Origin: Candidatus Solirubrobacter pratensis
Lineage (GTDB): Bacteria > Actinomycetota > Thermoleophilia > Solirubrobacterales > Solirubrobacteraceae
Length of the DNA stretch: 64,000 nt
Assembly: GCF_000425945.1 (NCBI RefSeq)
Contig: NZ_KE384481.1
Coordinates: 434,001-498,000, forward strand
Reading direction: 5' to 3'
The notes below the pieces were generated by a model. That model was not told where the DNA came from and did not search any database. It saw only the letters and a program-made list of their open reading frames with translations. Both the position numbers and the translations under genes were made by a program. Shown in pieces: positions 18,113 to 27,811 of this stretch (position 1 is its first letter; every line of letters begins with the position of its first letter).

Positions 18113-21100
18113 ATGAGGGCTGCCCTGCTCGTACTCGCTGCCGTACTCGGCCTCGCCGTCCCCGTCGCCTTGGGCGCCGCTCCCGTGCCCGTGAGCCCGG
18201 GACAGCGCATCGACATGAAGGTGCTCCTGCTGTCGGCCGACGGCACCGAGCCCGGATTCGGAGCGTGGAAGGCGGAGCTCGACCGCGAAGGGCTGCCGTA
18301 CACCGCGATCGTGCGCAAGAGCTCGGCCCCGATCACGGCGGCCCAGCTCTATGACGGCGACCACGCCTTCTACCAGGCCGTGATCCTCGCCAGCGGCGAT
18401 CTCAAGAGCAACGTGCAGAACCCCAATGGGACGGTCAGCTACCTCTCTGCGCTGACGGACCCGGAGTGGGCGGCGCTCGCGACCTTCGAGCGCACCTTCG
18501 GCATCCGCCAGCTGAGCGACTACACGGCGCCCTCGGCCGGGCATGGGCTGCTGGACGTCGGCGGCGCCAACGAGGACGGCAACACCGGCAGCCTGACGGC
18601 GGCCGGCAAGCTCGCGTTCCCGTACCTCAAGGGCCCGGTCCAGATCGCCAACGACGACCCGGTCAACGGCGACGCGTTCGGCTACCGCGGCAAGCCGGCC
18701 CCGGGAGCCGACTGGCAGTCCCTCCTCAACGCCCCTGACGGCTCCTCGTGGCTCGGGATCTACACGCATCCCGACGACGGGCGCGAGGAGATGGTCATGA
18801 CCGTCGCCAGCAACCAGTTCCAGAACCACAACCAACTGCTGCGACACGGGATGCTCAACTGGGTCACGCGCGGCGTGTACCTCGGGTACGAGCGCAACCA
18901 CCTCGAGCTCGACGTCGACGACATCTTCCTCGGCGACGACAAGTGGAACCCGGCCACGAACGTCACCGACTACGACCCGGCGAACGCGATCCGCATGTCG
19001 CCCACGGACGTGACCAACGCCGTCGCGTGGCAGAACCGCACCGGCCTGAAGCTGAACATGGTCTACAACATGGGAGGCGTCACCCCCGGCGGCGACCCGC
19101 TGCTCACGGCGCTCCAGGGCGCGAAGAACAACTTCCGCTGGATCAACCACACGCTCGAGCATCCGAACCTGGACTGCACGACGGCGAACTACACCGCCGC
19201 GCAGCTGACACAGAACCAGGCGCAGTTCAACCAATTGCTCGGCAGCGGCCTCGCGGCCGGGCTCAACGATCCCAGCGAGGCGGTCACCGGCGAGCACTCC
19301 GGCATCGCCAACACGCGTCCTGGCAACCCGGGCACGATCGACCCGCCGACCTTCGACACGGCCGACGCCGGCACCGCCGCCGGGTCGCTCGGCGCGGGCT
19401 CGTACGAGTACGGCCTCACCGCGACATCGTCGAGCGGCGGAGAGACGACGGCGTCGATCAGCGCGCCGGTCCCCGTGGCGGCGAGCGGCAGCGTCAACCT
19501 GACGTGGCCCTCCGTCTGCCATGCGACCACCTACAAGGTCTATCGCCGCCCGGTGGGCGGAGCGTGGACGCAGATCGCCACGGTGCCGCCGATCTCGCCG
19601 GCGTTCGATGACAACGGCGCAGTCAACGTCTCTTACAACGACACAGGTGCGGCGGCCGGCAGCGCGATCAACCCGCCGGCGTCCAACGGCGCCGCGCTGG
19701 CCCCGTATCCGCAGAACCCGAGCTTCATCCCCGCCATCACGCAGGCCGGCATCAAGACGATCGCCTCCGACGCGTCCAAGGAGTACCCGAACCCCGTCAC
19801 GGCGACCGCGGTCGGCGAGAGCGTCGCCGGCAACTTCGCCAAGGGCACGATCTTCCAGGACGGGCCGGCGCTGGCGGTCCCGCGTTACCCGTCGAACGTC
19901 TATTACAACGTCGCCAACCGGGCTGACCAGCTCGACGAATACAACTGGATCTACACGTCGCCGTCCGGCGGCGGCGGGTGCGTGCCGATCGCCAACGTCA
20001 CCACGTGCAACGCCGCGCCCGTGACGTGGGCGACGTACCTCAGCAACGAGACGCGGATCATGTTCGGCCACCTGGTCGGCAACGACCCGCGGCCGCACTA
20101 CGTCCACCAGACCAACATCGCGCAGTCCAGCACGACCGCGGCCGATACCGACACGACGGTGGGCGGCACGCTCTACGCCGTCATCAACACCCTGCTGGCG
20201 CGGTATGACGCCGGGTACGACCGCGGCAAGGCGCCGCTGCTGCAGCTGACGCCGGCGCAGATCAGCTCCGCCCTGATGCAGCAGCGCAACTGGGCCGCCG
20301 CCCAGGGCAGCGTGCAGGGGTATATCGAGGACGGCGCCGTGCACGTCAAGAACGCCGGCGCGGCGGGCATCGCCGTGCCGCTGACCGGCACGACCGTCGG
20401 CACCCCGTACGGCGGCCAGCGCTCCGGCTGGACGACGCTCGCGCCCGGCGCGCAGATCGACGTCACCCCCGCCGAGCCGGCCAACACCGCGGCGCCCACG
20501 GTGACCGGGACCGCGCGCGTCGGCGAGAAGCTCACGGCGGCCAACGGCAGCTGGGAGGGCGGCGCGCCGGTGACCTACCGCTACCAGTGGCAGCGCTGCA
20601 CCAGCACCTGCAAGAACATCCCGGGCGCCACGGCCGCGACGTACACGCTGGCCGCCGCGGACGAGAAGGCCAAGCTGCGGGCGGTCGTGCTCGCGGGCAA
20701 CTGGGTGTCCTCGGTGAGCCAGGCCGCATCGGCGCAGACCGCCGCCGTCGCCGTCGCGCCGAAGGTCGCCCAGGGCAAGAAGGAAGGGTCCAACGGAGGC
20801 CCGAAGACCGGCAAGAACGCCAAGCTCAGGCTGACCAAGCTCAAGCTGAGCCCGCGCCGCTTCCCGGTCGCGCACAAGACCGCGAAGCGCGGCACGCGCC
20901 TGGACGGCACGCGCATCAGCTGGAAGCTGAGCAAGGCCGCCAAGGTCAAGCTCCAGTTCCAGCGCAAGGCCGGCAAGCGCTGGGTCACGGTGGGCACGAT
21001 CAACCGGTCCGCCAAGGCCGGCACCGGCGTCGTGCGGTTCCGCGGGCGCTTCGGCCACAAGCTGCTGGTGCCGAAGCAGTACCGCGTCGTCGTCAGGGCC

Positions 21101-21160
21101 TCCGCGGGCAAGGAGCGGACCGCCGCCAAGCGCGTGAGCTTCCGGGTGGTGAAGGGGTGA
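18113..21160 (+). CDS. Secreted Agd3-type (CE18) polysaccharide deacetylase
   Basis: The 1015-residue protein has a signal peptide (MRAALLVLAAVLGLAVPVAL, cleavage near residue 22). The following region opens with MKVLLLSADGTEPGFGAWKA and contains ELDVDDIFLGDDKW (acidic pair around 267-270) and INHTLEHPNLDC (His346, His350). These are the metal-site motifs of Agd3-family N-acetylgalactosamine deacetylases (CE18 with a CBM87 module). A fibronectin-III-like insert lies at about 405-500, an Ig-like domain at about 780-870, and the C-terminus is very basic. It probably removes acetyl groups from a secreted GalNAc polymer, making it cationic. ATG 18086 is an alternative start giving nine more residues. 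Its stop overlaps the next gene. Confidence 0.85.
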   Translation: MRAALLVLAAVLGLAVPVALGAAPVPVSPGQRIDMKVLLLSADGTEPGFGAWKAELDREGLPYTAIVRKSSAPITAAQLYDGDHAFYQAVILASGDLKSNVQNPNGTVSYLSALTDPEWAALATFERTFGIRQLSDYTAPSAGHGLLDVGGANEDGNTGSLTAAGKLAFPYLKGPVQIANDDPVNGDAFGYRGKPAPGADWQSLLNAPDGSSWLGIYTHPDDGREEMVMTVASNQFQNHNQLLRHGMLNWVTRGVYLGYERNHLELDVDDIFLGDDKWNPATNVTDYDPANAIRMSPTDVTNAVAWQNRTGLKLNMVYNMGGVTPGGDPLLTALQGAKNNFRWINHTLEHPNLDCTTANYTAAQLTQNQAQFNQLLGSGLAAGLNDPSEAVTGEHSGIANTRPGNPGTIDPPTFDTADAGTAAGSLGAGSYEYGLTATSSSGGETTASISAPVPVAASGSVNLTWPSVCHATTYKVYRRPVGGAWTQIATVPPISPAFDDNGAVNVSYNDTGAAAGSAINPPASNGAALAPYPQNPSFIPAITQAGIKTIASDASKEYPNPVTATAVGESVAGNFAKGTIFQDGPALAVPRYPSNVYYNVANRADQLDEYNWIYTSPSGGGGCVPIANVTTCNAAPVTWATYLSNETRIMFGHLVGNDPRPHYVHQTNIAQSSTTAADTDTTVGGTLYAVINTLLARYDAGYDRGKAPLLQLTPAQISSALMQQRNWAAAQGSVQGYIEDGAVHVKNAGAAGIAVPLTGTTVGTPYGGQRSGWTTLAPGAQIDVTPAEPANTAAPTVTGTARVGEKLTAANGSWEGGAPVTYRYQWQRCTSTCKNIPGATAATYTLAAADEKAKLRAVVLAGNWVSSVSQAASAQTAAVAVAPKVAQGKKEGSNGGPKTGKNAKLRLTKLKLSPRRFPVAHKTAKRGTRLDGTRISWKLSKAAKVKLQFQRKAGKRWVTVGTINRSAKAGTGVVRFRGRFGHKLLVPKQYRVVVRASAGKERTAAKRVSFRVVKG

Positions 21161-21534
21161 GCGATGAGGATCGCCCGCGCCGCTTCGGGCGCCGGAGGAC
21201 CGACGCGGCAGGCCTCCAGGTCGAGTCGCTCGTCGCCCTCCGCGCCGAGCTGCTCCTGCTGCGGGAGGAGAACGCACGGCTCAAGGCGGCGCCGCACCGC
21301 GGGCCGGACGTCGGCGCCGTGCTGGGGCAGGCCCGCTCGATCCCGGGCGTGCGGACGGACGACGACATCGCGGACGAGACGACGCGGGTGCTCGTAGAGG
21401 GGCTCGTGATCCGCGAGTCGCTGCTGGAGCTGTGCAACGAGATCGAGCGCGCGATGGTCGCCTTCGAGGCCCGCCTGACCGCGCTCCAGCCGCCGGCCAT
21501 CATCAACGGAAGCAACGGGAATGGCGGCGGTTGA
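21157..21534 (+). CDS. Small coiled-coil protein of the polysaccharide operon
   Basis: This 125-residue protein of unknown function is recognised mainly by context. Its GTG start overlaps the deacetylase TGA (GTGA), and its end overlaps the glycosyltransferase ATG by 14 bases. Residues about 20-45 (SLVALRAELLLLREENARLK) form a clear coiled coil. A second helical segment (LVEGLVIRESLLELCNEIER) follows, and a Gly/Asn-rich tail ends the protein. No signal peptide or membrane helix is present, so it is cytoplasmic and may scaffold the glycosyltransferase. Confidence 0.7.
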   Translation: MSDEDRPRRFGRRRTDAAGLQVESLVALRAELLLLREENARLKAAPHRGPDVGAVLGQARSIPGVRTDDDIADETTRVLVEGLVIRESLLELCNEIERAMVAFEARLTALQPPAIINGSNGNGGG

Positions 21535-23011
21535 GGCATTCGCCCCCGCGGTTCCGGCCGAACCGGCGGCGCCGGTCGGCCGGGCGCGGATCCTGCTCCT
21601 GACCGAGGGCACCTACCCGTACCACATGGGCGGCGTGAGCTCGTGGTGCGACCTGCTCGTGAACGGGCTGCCGGAGTTCGACTGGCAGGTGCTGCCGATC
21701 GTCGCCCCGCACGGCAAGCCGCCGCTCTACGAGCTCCCGCCTCACGCCCGCGAGGTCGGGCGCATCGAGGTGTGGTCGGAGGCGGCGCCCCGCGGCAGCC
21801 GCCGCGGGCCCGCCTGGGGTGAGCTGCCGAGCGTGCTCGCGCGCGGGCTGCTCGGCTGGGATTCAGACACTGACGCCGTCCTCGCGGCATGGATCCGCTG
21901 CCGCCGGAATCCGGCGGCGGTGCGCCGCGCGTTCCGCTCCCGTGCGGGCTGGACGGCGTTCGTCGCCGCACTCGGCGAGGTCCTCGGAGAGCGCGTGCCG
22001 GAGGCAGGGACGCCGCCGGCGTTGGACCTCGTCGAGGCGGCGCGCCTGTACCAGACGCTCTACTGGATCGCGCGCACGGCGGCCGCGCCGACGCCGCCGA
22101 CGGATCTGCTGCACGTCACGGCCGCCGGCTGGTCGGCGATCCCGGCGCTCGTGCACCGCGCGCTGTACGGCACGCCGATGGTGCTGACCGAGCACGGCGT
22201 GTACCTGCGCGAGGCGTACCTGGCGGCGGCGCGCTCCCACGACTCCCCGGGGTCGCGCTGGACGTCCACGCGGCTGGCCCGCGGGCTCACGCGGGCGGCC
22301 TATGCGGGCGCCGACGTCGTGTGCCCCGTGACCGACGCGAACGCGTACTGGGAGATGGGCCTGGGCATCGACCCGGCGCGCATCCTCGTGCTCTACAACG
22401 GGCTCGCCTCCCCTGGCGCGCCGACCCGGCCGCGCGGTGGGCTGAACGTGGTCTCGGTGGGGCGCATCGACCCGCTGAAGGACATCCACACACTTCTGAG
22501 GGTCGCCGCGGAGACGCTGCGGATCGTCCCGGGCGCCCGCTTCGCGCACTACGGCACCGTGACCGACGGCGAGGAGGCCTACGGCGAGTCCTGCCTGGCC
22601 CTGCACGCCCGCCTCGGCCTCGGCGAGCGCTTCCGCTTCATGGGGCGCACGTCGGACCCGCACGGCGTCATGCGCGACGCCGACGTGGTGCTGGCGACGA
22701 GCATCTCCGAAGGCCTGCCGATGTCGATCCTCGAGGCGATGAGCCAGGGCCGGCCCGTCGTCTGCACCGGCGTCGGCGGCGTCCCGGACGTCGTCCGCGG
22801 CTGCGGCGTGATCACGCCTCCGGGCGACGACCACGGGCTCGCGATGGCGCTCGTGATGCTGCTGCGCAATCCCGACCTCGCTTGGCGGCTCGGCTGCCGT
22901 GGGCACGGGCGGCTGGGCCGCCTCTTCAACGAGGCCGCCTGCGTCGACAGATACCGCGACCTGTTGCGCGAGATGACCGGCGCGCGCGGGCGCCTGCGGG
23001 TGGTGGCATGA
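21521..23011 (+). CDS. pelF: PelF-type GT4 glycosyltransferase
   Basis: The 496-residue cytoplasmic enzyme has the PelF signature near residue 27: LLTEGTYPYHMGGVSSW, then LPEFDWQVLPIVAPHG. Other landmarks are TEHGVYLREAYL, the nucleotide-sugar region NVVSVGRIDPLKDI and the GT4 E-x7-E motif SEGLPMSILEAMSQGRPVV. PelF polymerises UDP-GalNAc or GlcNAc-type sugars into the Pel exopolysaccharide; fungal Gtb3 is another GT4 enzyme of a galactosamine polymer. Polymerisation of a GalNAc-containing chain is therefore likely here. It overlaps both neighbours (14 bases upstream, ATGA downstream). Confidence 0.9.
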   Translation: MAAVEAFAPAVPAEPAAPVGRARILLLTEGTYPYHMGGVSSWCDLLVNGLPEFDWQVLPIVAPHGKPPLYELPPHAREVGRIEVWSEAAPRGSRRGPAWGELPSVLARGLLGWDSDTDAVLAAWIRCRRNPAAVRRAFRSRAGWTAFVAALGEVLGERVPEAGTPPALDLVEAARLYQTLYWIARTAAAPTPPTDLLHVTAAGWSAIPALVHRALYGTPMVLTEHGVYLREAYLAAARSHDSPGSRWTSTRLARGLTRAAYAGADVVCPVTDANAYWEMGLGIDPARILVLYNGLASPGAPTRPRGGLNVVSVGRIDPLKDIHTLLRVAAETLRIVPGARFAHYGTVTDGEEAYGESCLALHARLGLGERFRFMGRTSDPHGVMRDADVVLATSISEGLPMSILEAMSQGRPVVCTGVGGVPDVVRGCGVITPPGDDHGLAMALVMLLRNPDLAWRLGCRGHGRLGRLFNEAACVDRYRDLLREMTGARGRLRVVA

Positions 23012-24510
23012 GCGAGCGCTTCGACGGCGCGCCGGCGCCGGTCGCCGTGCTGCCGCGGATCGGCGGCCGCGGCGCGGCGGGCTCGAGCTCGTCCGTCGCA
23101 CTCGTGGAGGCCAGGCTCGGGCGGCCGGCGCAGGACATGCTCGAGGCGGCGGTCGTGCTGGAGGCGTGGGGCGGCGTCCCTGCCCAGCGAGCGCTCGACA
23201 TGGGCGCGTCGCTGGTATCGCGCGCCGCGTCCGTGCCCGAGCCGAGCACTGCCGTGCTGCCCCCGGTCGGCCGGCGGCAGGAGCTCGTGATCGAGGGGCT
23301 GGCGTTCGTCGTCTCGGTCCTCTCGATCGCGCTCTGGACGCAGCCGCTCGCCGATGCGCTCGGCGCGAGCACGGTCTCGCGCGCGCTGACCGTCGCGCTG
23401 CCGCTCGCGCTCGCCCTCCAGTGGGGGCTGCGGCGGCGCTATCTCAGCCGCCCGCGCGGCCTCGCCGAGCTCGCCCGCGCCCGCGCCGGGCTCGCGCTCG
23501 GCACCGTCGCCATCGCGCTCGGGCCGTGGCTGGTCTTCGGCCGCGCCGGCGCCGTCGCGGGCCTGCTGACGCTCACGTGGACCGGCAGCACGATCCTGAT
23601 GGCCCGTGGCTGGAGCGCGGGCTACGCAGCCCTGGTGGTGGCGGCGACCCCGGCGATGGTCGCCGGCTCGGCGCCGCTGGCCGTGCTGGCCGTCACAGCC
23701 GCCGTCACAGCCGCCGCCGTCGCCGTCGCCCTGCGGGCGCCCGCGAGTCCCGAGCGCCTGGCCGGCGGCTCCTGGGCGCGCGCGTTCGCGTGCGCGACGC
23801 TCGGCGCCGGTCTCGGCGCGATGCTCGTCACCGACTCGAGCGTGAGCTGGAGCACCAGCGCCACGCCCGCGCTGGCCCTCCTGCCGTCGGCGCTCGCCGG
23901 CGTATGGGCGGGCCACCGCGTCTGGCATCTCGACCATGCCATCCCCCGTGCTCTCGCCGGCATCCCGGTGATCGAGCCACCCGAACCCGTCATCCGCAGC
24001 ACCCGACCCGATCCGGAACCGCGCGCCGCCCGACCCGAACCTTCCGCCGGCGGCGCACCACGCGCGCTCCACGCAGTACGACCCGAACCCGCTTCCATCG
24101 ACCCCGAGCCGCATGGCCCCGCCGTGACGGCCGCGCCGCGCCGCGGCTTGGTGCTCGCCCCGGTCGGCGTCCTGCTGGGCGCCATCGGCCGGCTGATCGG
24201 CCTCGCCGCGGTCGGCTCCGTCGTCGTCGCCACGATCCTCCCCGTCGGCTCCGGACTGCTGGCGGCGTTCGCGCTGCTCGCGCTCGCGACGCTGCTGGTG
24301 AGCCTCCTCGAGGCGATGGGACGGACCGTCTGGGCGGCGCTGGGAATCACCTGCGCGCTCGCCGCCGAGCTCGCCGTCGGCCACGCCCCGTTCGCCGGCG
24401 CCGGCCTCGCCGCGGGTGCGGCGGTCGGCGTCCTGGTCCTGCTCCCGGCCGCCGTCGCGCCGCTCCTGCGGCCGGCGCGGACGCTGGCCACGACCCTGTG
24501 GATCACATGA
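23008..24510 (+). CDS. Polytopic membrane protein of the polysaccharide operon
   Basis: The 500-residue protein has a cytoplasmic N-terminus (about 1-88), around eight to nine hydrophobic helices between 90 and 310, a Pro/Glu/Arg-rich loop (about 325-380), and about four more helices to the end. No enzymatic motif was recognised. Its place between the GT4 polymerase and the hydrolases suggests the export channel or polymerase partner, the role played by PelD/E/G in Pel systems or by the membrane part of fungal Gtb3. That role is inference. It is linked by ATGA overlaps on both sides. Confidence 0.75.
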   Translation: MSERFDGAPAPVAVLPRIGGRGAAGSSSSVALVEARLGRPAQDMLEAAVVLEAWGGVPAQRALDMGASLVSRAASVPEPSTAVLPPVGRRQELVIEGLAFVVSVLSIALWTQPLADALGASTVSRALTVALPLALALQWGLRRRYLSRPRGLAELARARAGLALGTVAIALGPWLVFGRAGAVAGLLTLTWTGSTILMARGWSAGYAALVVAATPAMVAGSAPLAVLAVTAAVTAAAVAVALRAPASPERLAGGSWARAFACATLGAGLGAMLVTDSSVSWSTSATPALALLPSALAGVWAGHRVWHLDHAIPRALAGIPVIEPPEPVIRSTRPDPEPRAARPEPSAGGAPRALHAVRPEPASIDPEPHGPAVTAAPRRGLVLAPVGVLLGAIGRLIGLAAVGSVVVATILPVGSGLLAAFALLALATLLVSLLEAMGRTVWAALGITCALAAELAVGHAPFAGAGLAAGAAVGVLVLLPAAVAPLLRPARTLATTLWIT

Positions 24511-25277
24511 TCCGGGGGACGGTGATCGCATCCGCCACCGCGGCGGGGACGCTCCTGGCGGTGACAGTGTTCGCCACTCGCGGCCACGACGGCCGCGCCG
24601 CCGCGTGCGCGCCGGACAGCCTGGTTCCCGCCTACCTGCCTCCGCGGGCGATCACCGCGCTCGCGGGCAGCCCGCACCTGCCGCGCCTGCTGGTCGTCAA
24701 TCCGGCCTCCGGGCCGGGCACCGAGCCGCACCCGCCGTTCCGGGATGCGGTGAGGACGGCGCAGCAGGCGGGCGCGCGCGTCCTCGGCTACGTTCACACG
24801 GGCTGGGGCGCGCGCGATGCGGGCGACGTCGAGCGCGACATCGACCGCTACGCCGACTGGTACGGCACCGACGGCGTCTTCCTCGACGAGGCCGCGCACG
24901 ACCCTGCGCTGGCGGGGCACTACCGGACGCTGGCAGCGCACGCGCGCGCCCGCGGCGCGCAACTCGTGGCGCTCAACCCCGGCGTGGTCCCCGCCCGCGC
25001 CTACTTCAGCTTCGCCGACGTGGTCGTGACGTTCGAGGGGCCCTTCTCGGAGTACGAGGACCGCGTGGAGACGATGCCCGGCTGGCTGACCCAGGTGCCG
25101 CCCGACCGGATCGCCCACCTCGTCTACGGCGCGACGCGCGAGCAGGCGCTCGAGCTCACCGGCGGCGAGGGGCCGTCGGGCCGGCTGTACGTGACCTCGG
25201 GCGCGCTGCCCGATCCGTGGAGCGCGCTTCCCGACTATCTCGCCGACGAGCAGGCCGCGCTCGGAGGATGCACATGA
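24507..25277 (+). CDS. Spherulin-4-like (GH135) exported glycoside hydrolase
   Basis: The 256-residue protein has an N-terminal membrane anchor or signal (about 3-24). It then shows a TIM-barrel of the spherulin-4 family: LVVNPASGPG, VLGYVHTGWGARD, DWYGTDGVFLDEA (acidic pair 127-128), LVALNPGVV and VVTFEGPFSEYE. Fungal Sph3 of this family (GH135) hydrolyses GalNAc-containing galactosaminogalactan during its synthesis, so an endo-acting galactosaminidase outside the membrane is likely. The length is near the family norm. It overlaps its neighbours by ATGA at both ends. Confidence 0.87.
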   Translation: MIRGTVIASATAAGTLLAVTVFATRGHDGRAAACAPDSLVPAYLPPRAITALAGSPHLPRLLVVNPASGPGTEPHPPFRDAVRTAQQAGARVLGYVHTGWGARDAGDVERDIDRYADWYGTDGVFLDEAAHDPALAGHYRTLAAHARARGAQLVALNPGVVPARAYFSFADVVVTFEGPFSEYEDRVETMPGWLTQVPPDRIAHLVYGATREQALELTGGEGPSGRLYVTSGALPDPWSALPDYLADEQAALGGCT

Positions 25278-26896
25278 AGCCGCTGTGGTCCGGTGAGCCG
25301 CAGGAGGCGACACCCGACCCGTCGCCCCCGCCGCGGCGCCATGCAAGCCTGTACGAGGCGGAGTACGCGAAGCAGCTGCGGCGGATCGAGCGCATCCGCA
25401 AGGCCGTCGGCGGCGGCGATGCTCCGAACCCGCCGCGGCGCCCGCACCGCTGGGACGAGCCGCCGCCGCCGGCACCGCAGCCCGGCGAGGCGCCGGAGGA
25501 CCCGGCGTCGTTCGGCGAGACCCCGGCGCCGCAGGCCGAGCAGAAGCCGGTCGCGCCGCCGCCGGCCGACGACGTGCCGTCCGGCGAGGGTGCCGGACCG
25601 AACCCGGAGCGGCCGGCCGAGGAGCCGCCGGACGCGGAGGAGCCAGGGACGGAGCCGGCGGAGGAGCCTCCGGACGCCGGCGAAGCGGCTGACGAGCCGC
25701 CGGCAGGCGAGTCGCCGCAGGTGCCGCGGAGCGAGGAGCCGCGGCGCCCCCACCCGCCGGCGGAGCCGTCCCCCGCCGCCGCGCGCCGCGCCCGGCTCGC
25801 CGCGGTCGGCCTCGGGCCGCGTGAGCGCCGGGTGAAGCGCATGCACACGATCAACGGCCACATGCGGCAGCCGCCGCGGTCCGAGCCGGCGGTCGCCGGC
25901 GCGCGCGAGACCTCCTCGCCGCGCTGGGCGATCTTCGGCGCCGGGCTCGCGCTGCTGGGCATCGGCGCGCTGGCCGTTGCGCTGCTCATCGCCCGCGGCG
26001 GCGGACCGCGGCCGGCCATGGTCGCGCTGCCCGGGCCGGCGACGGACCTGGTGGCCGGCGGCGGCCACCTGTGGGCCGCGGCGCCCCAGGCCGGCGCCGT
26101 GTGGGTGCTCGACGCCAGGTCGGGCGACCCGGTGGCGCCGGCGATCCGCATCCCGGGCACGCCCGCGCGGCTCGCCGCCGACGGCCGCCAGGCCTGGGCG
26201 GCGGACACCGCCAACGCCACCGTCGTGCGGCTGCGCGGGGCGCGCGTCCCGGTGCCCGTGGGCGCCGACGTCGCGGATATCAGCATCGCCGGCGGCCGCG
26301 TCTGGACGGCGAGCGCCGATGACGGAATGGTGCGCGTGCTGGACGCCGGCGGCCGCCACCCGCGCGCGATCAAGGTCGGCGGCCATCCGGCCGCGCTCTG
26401 CTCGGACGCGCGCAGCGTGGTCGTCGTGTCCTCGGACGGCGCGATCGCGTGGTTCGACGCGCGTGCGCGCAAGGGCGTGGCCGCGGTCCGCGTCGGGGGG
26501 ACGCCGATCGCGGCCGCGATGAGCGGCGGCGCCGCGTGGTTCGTCGATACCCGCGGCGGAACCGTCCGCCGAGCCTCGCTGCGCTCCGGCGCAGCGACGA
26601 GCGGAGGCGTCTCCGGCGGCGGCCCGGTCGCCGGCGGCGCCTCCAGCATCGTCGTCGGTCCCGCGATCGCGGTCGGGCGCCGGCCGGTCGCCATCGCGGC
26701 CGCCGGCTCAGAGCTCTTCGTCGCGTCCCGGGGCGACCGCAGCGTCGCGGTCGTCGACGCGCGCCACGGCGTGGTGACGCGGCGCATCGCGCTCGGCGTC
26801 GAGCCGGCGGCGATCGCCGTGGCCGGCGACTACGTCTGGGTCGCCGCCGCCGGAAGGAGCGCGATGGCGCGCATCGATCGAAGGAGGCTCACATGA
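25274..26896 (+). CDS. Membrane-anchored beta-propeller protein with long acidic Pro-rich cytoplasmic region
   Basis: The 540-residue protein has a cytoplasmic N-terminal half that is low-complexity and rich in Pro, Glu and Ala (about 50-180). One transmembrane helix (about 217-238) follows, then an extracellular domain of repeated WVLDARSGD-like and IAVGRRPVAIAAAGSELF-like blades, typical of YVTN/NHL-type propellers. It may bind the polymer or an extracellular partner and signal inward; no enzyme motif is visible. ATG 25274 is preferred to ATG 25268 because the GGAGG site then has normal spacing. A related propeller is encoded at 29432-30406. Confidence 0.72.
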   Translation: MKPLWSGEPQEATPDPSPPPRRHASLYEAEYAKQLRRIERIRKAVGGGDAPNPPRRPHRWDEPPPPAPQPGEAPEDPASFGETPAPQAEQKPVAPPPADDVPSGEGAGPNPERPAEEPPDAEEPGTEPAEEPPDAGEAADEPPAGESPQVPRSEEPRRPHPPAEPSPAAARRARLAAVGLGPRERRVKRMHTINGHMRQPPRSEPAVAGARETSSPRWAIFGAGLALLGIGALAVALLIARGGGPRPAMVALPGPATDLVAGGGHLWAAAPQAGAVWVLDARSGDPVAPAIRIPGTPARLAADGRQAWAADTANATVVRLRGARVPVPVGADVADISIAGGRVWTASADDGMVRVLDAGGRHPRAIKVGGHPAALCSDARSVVVVSSDGAIAWFDARARKGVAAVRVGGTPIAAAMSGGAAWFVDTRGGTVRRASLRSGAATSGGVSGGGPVAGGASSIVVGPAIAVGRRPVAIAAAGSELFVASRGDRSVAVVDARHGVVTRRIALGVEPAAIAVAGDYVWVAAAGRSAMARIDRRRLT

Positions 26897-27810
26897 TGAT
26901 GGCGAGGCTCGCCCTGGTGGCCGGGTTGGTGACGGCCGTCGCGGTCGTGCAGCCTGCGCACGCGCAGGCGCCGCCGGGCCCGCCCGGGCCTCCGCCCGGC
27001 AACGGGACCGACCTGCCGGCACCGCCGGGGACCGCGCCCGCCTACGTCCCGCCGGGCACGCCCGCCGCCGTCCCCGGGCCGCCCTCCGGCCCCGGGCTGC
27101 TGACCGGCAGCGGCGTGGCGCTCAACCGCGCCAGGCGCACCTTCGACGTCGCGCTCGCCTGCCAGGCCAACGGCCGCGTCCGCGTCCGCGCCCGCGGACT
27201 TGCGCACGGCACCGTGGCCCGCGGCGGCTACCGCTGCTCGAATGGCCGCGCCAAGGCACGGCTCAAGCTCACGGCCAGGACCGCGTCGCGCCTCGTGCGC
27301 CGCCACAGCGTCCCGGCGACCGCGAGCGTCAAGCAGGGCGCCCACACGTCCACGCTCGACTTCAACCTGACGGCCGGCCGGCACCCCGACAACCCCAAGG
27401 GCTTCTGGACCGACGGGCACCTGGACTGCTCCGGCGCCTACCTCGTGCAGCCGGATTACACGACCGCGACGCCCACGATGGTGTCGACGCGCGGCTGGCT
27501 CGCGTGGTACACGCCACGCGCCGGCTGGCACTGGCTCGGCACCGACGGCGAGAACGCGGGACGCTGGGACACCTGGACGGCGACCGTCCAGGGCATCGCC
27601 CAGTTCCATCCCAACGGCCAGCCGGCGCCGAGCCCGTGGACCTGGGGTCCGATCGCGATCCCGCCGGGCAACGGCACCTACGCCGTCGGCGTCTACGAGA
27701 TCGTCTATTGGGTCGGCGGACACCCCGACTACCAGTGGCAGTACGTCAATGCGGGCACAGCCGGTGCTGCGGCGGCCGGCGGCGGAACCCTCTACTGCAC
27801 CTATCCCTGA
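26893..27810 (+). CDS. Secreted protein of unknown function, Pro-rich N-terminus
   Basis: The 305-residue protein has a signal peptide ending AHA-Q (about residue 25). A Pro/Gly-rich stretch (about 26-70) and a basic beta-rich segment follow. The C-terminal domain (about 165-300) is rich in Trp and Tyr (GWLAWYTPRAGWHWLG, PSPWTWGPIAIPPGNG), and aromatic surfaces of this kind often bind carbohydrate. I do not recognise the family. AAGGAGG lies directly upstream, and its ATG overlaps the propeller stop (ATGA), so it belongs to the operon. Confidence 0.7.
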   Translation: MMMARLALVAGLVTAVAVVQPAHAQAPPGPPGPPPGNGTDLPAPPGTAPAYVPPGTPAAVPGPPSGPGLLTGSGVALNRARRTFDVALACQANGRVRVRARGLAHGTVARGGYRCSNGRAKARLKLTARTASRLVRRHSVPATASVKQGAHTSTLDFNLTAGRHPDNPKGFWTDGHLDCSGAYLVQPDYTTATPTMVSTRGWLAWYTPRAGWHWLGTDGENAGRWDTWTATVQGIAQFHPNGQPAPSPWTWGPIAIPPGNGTYAVGVYEIVYWVGGHPDYQWQYVNAGTAGAAAAGGGTLYCTYP

Positions 27811-27811
27811 G

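Noticed and set aside
17942..21277. An 1111-residue open frame on the minus strand
   Set aside because: It is antisense to the CE18 deacetylase, which has a signal peptide and recognisable metal-site motifs; the minus-strand product is compositionally biased and motif-free.
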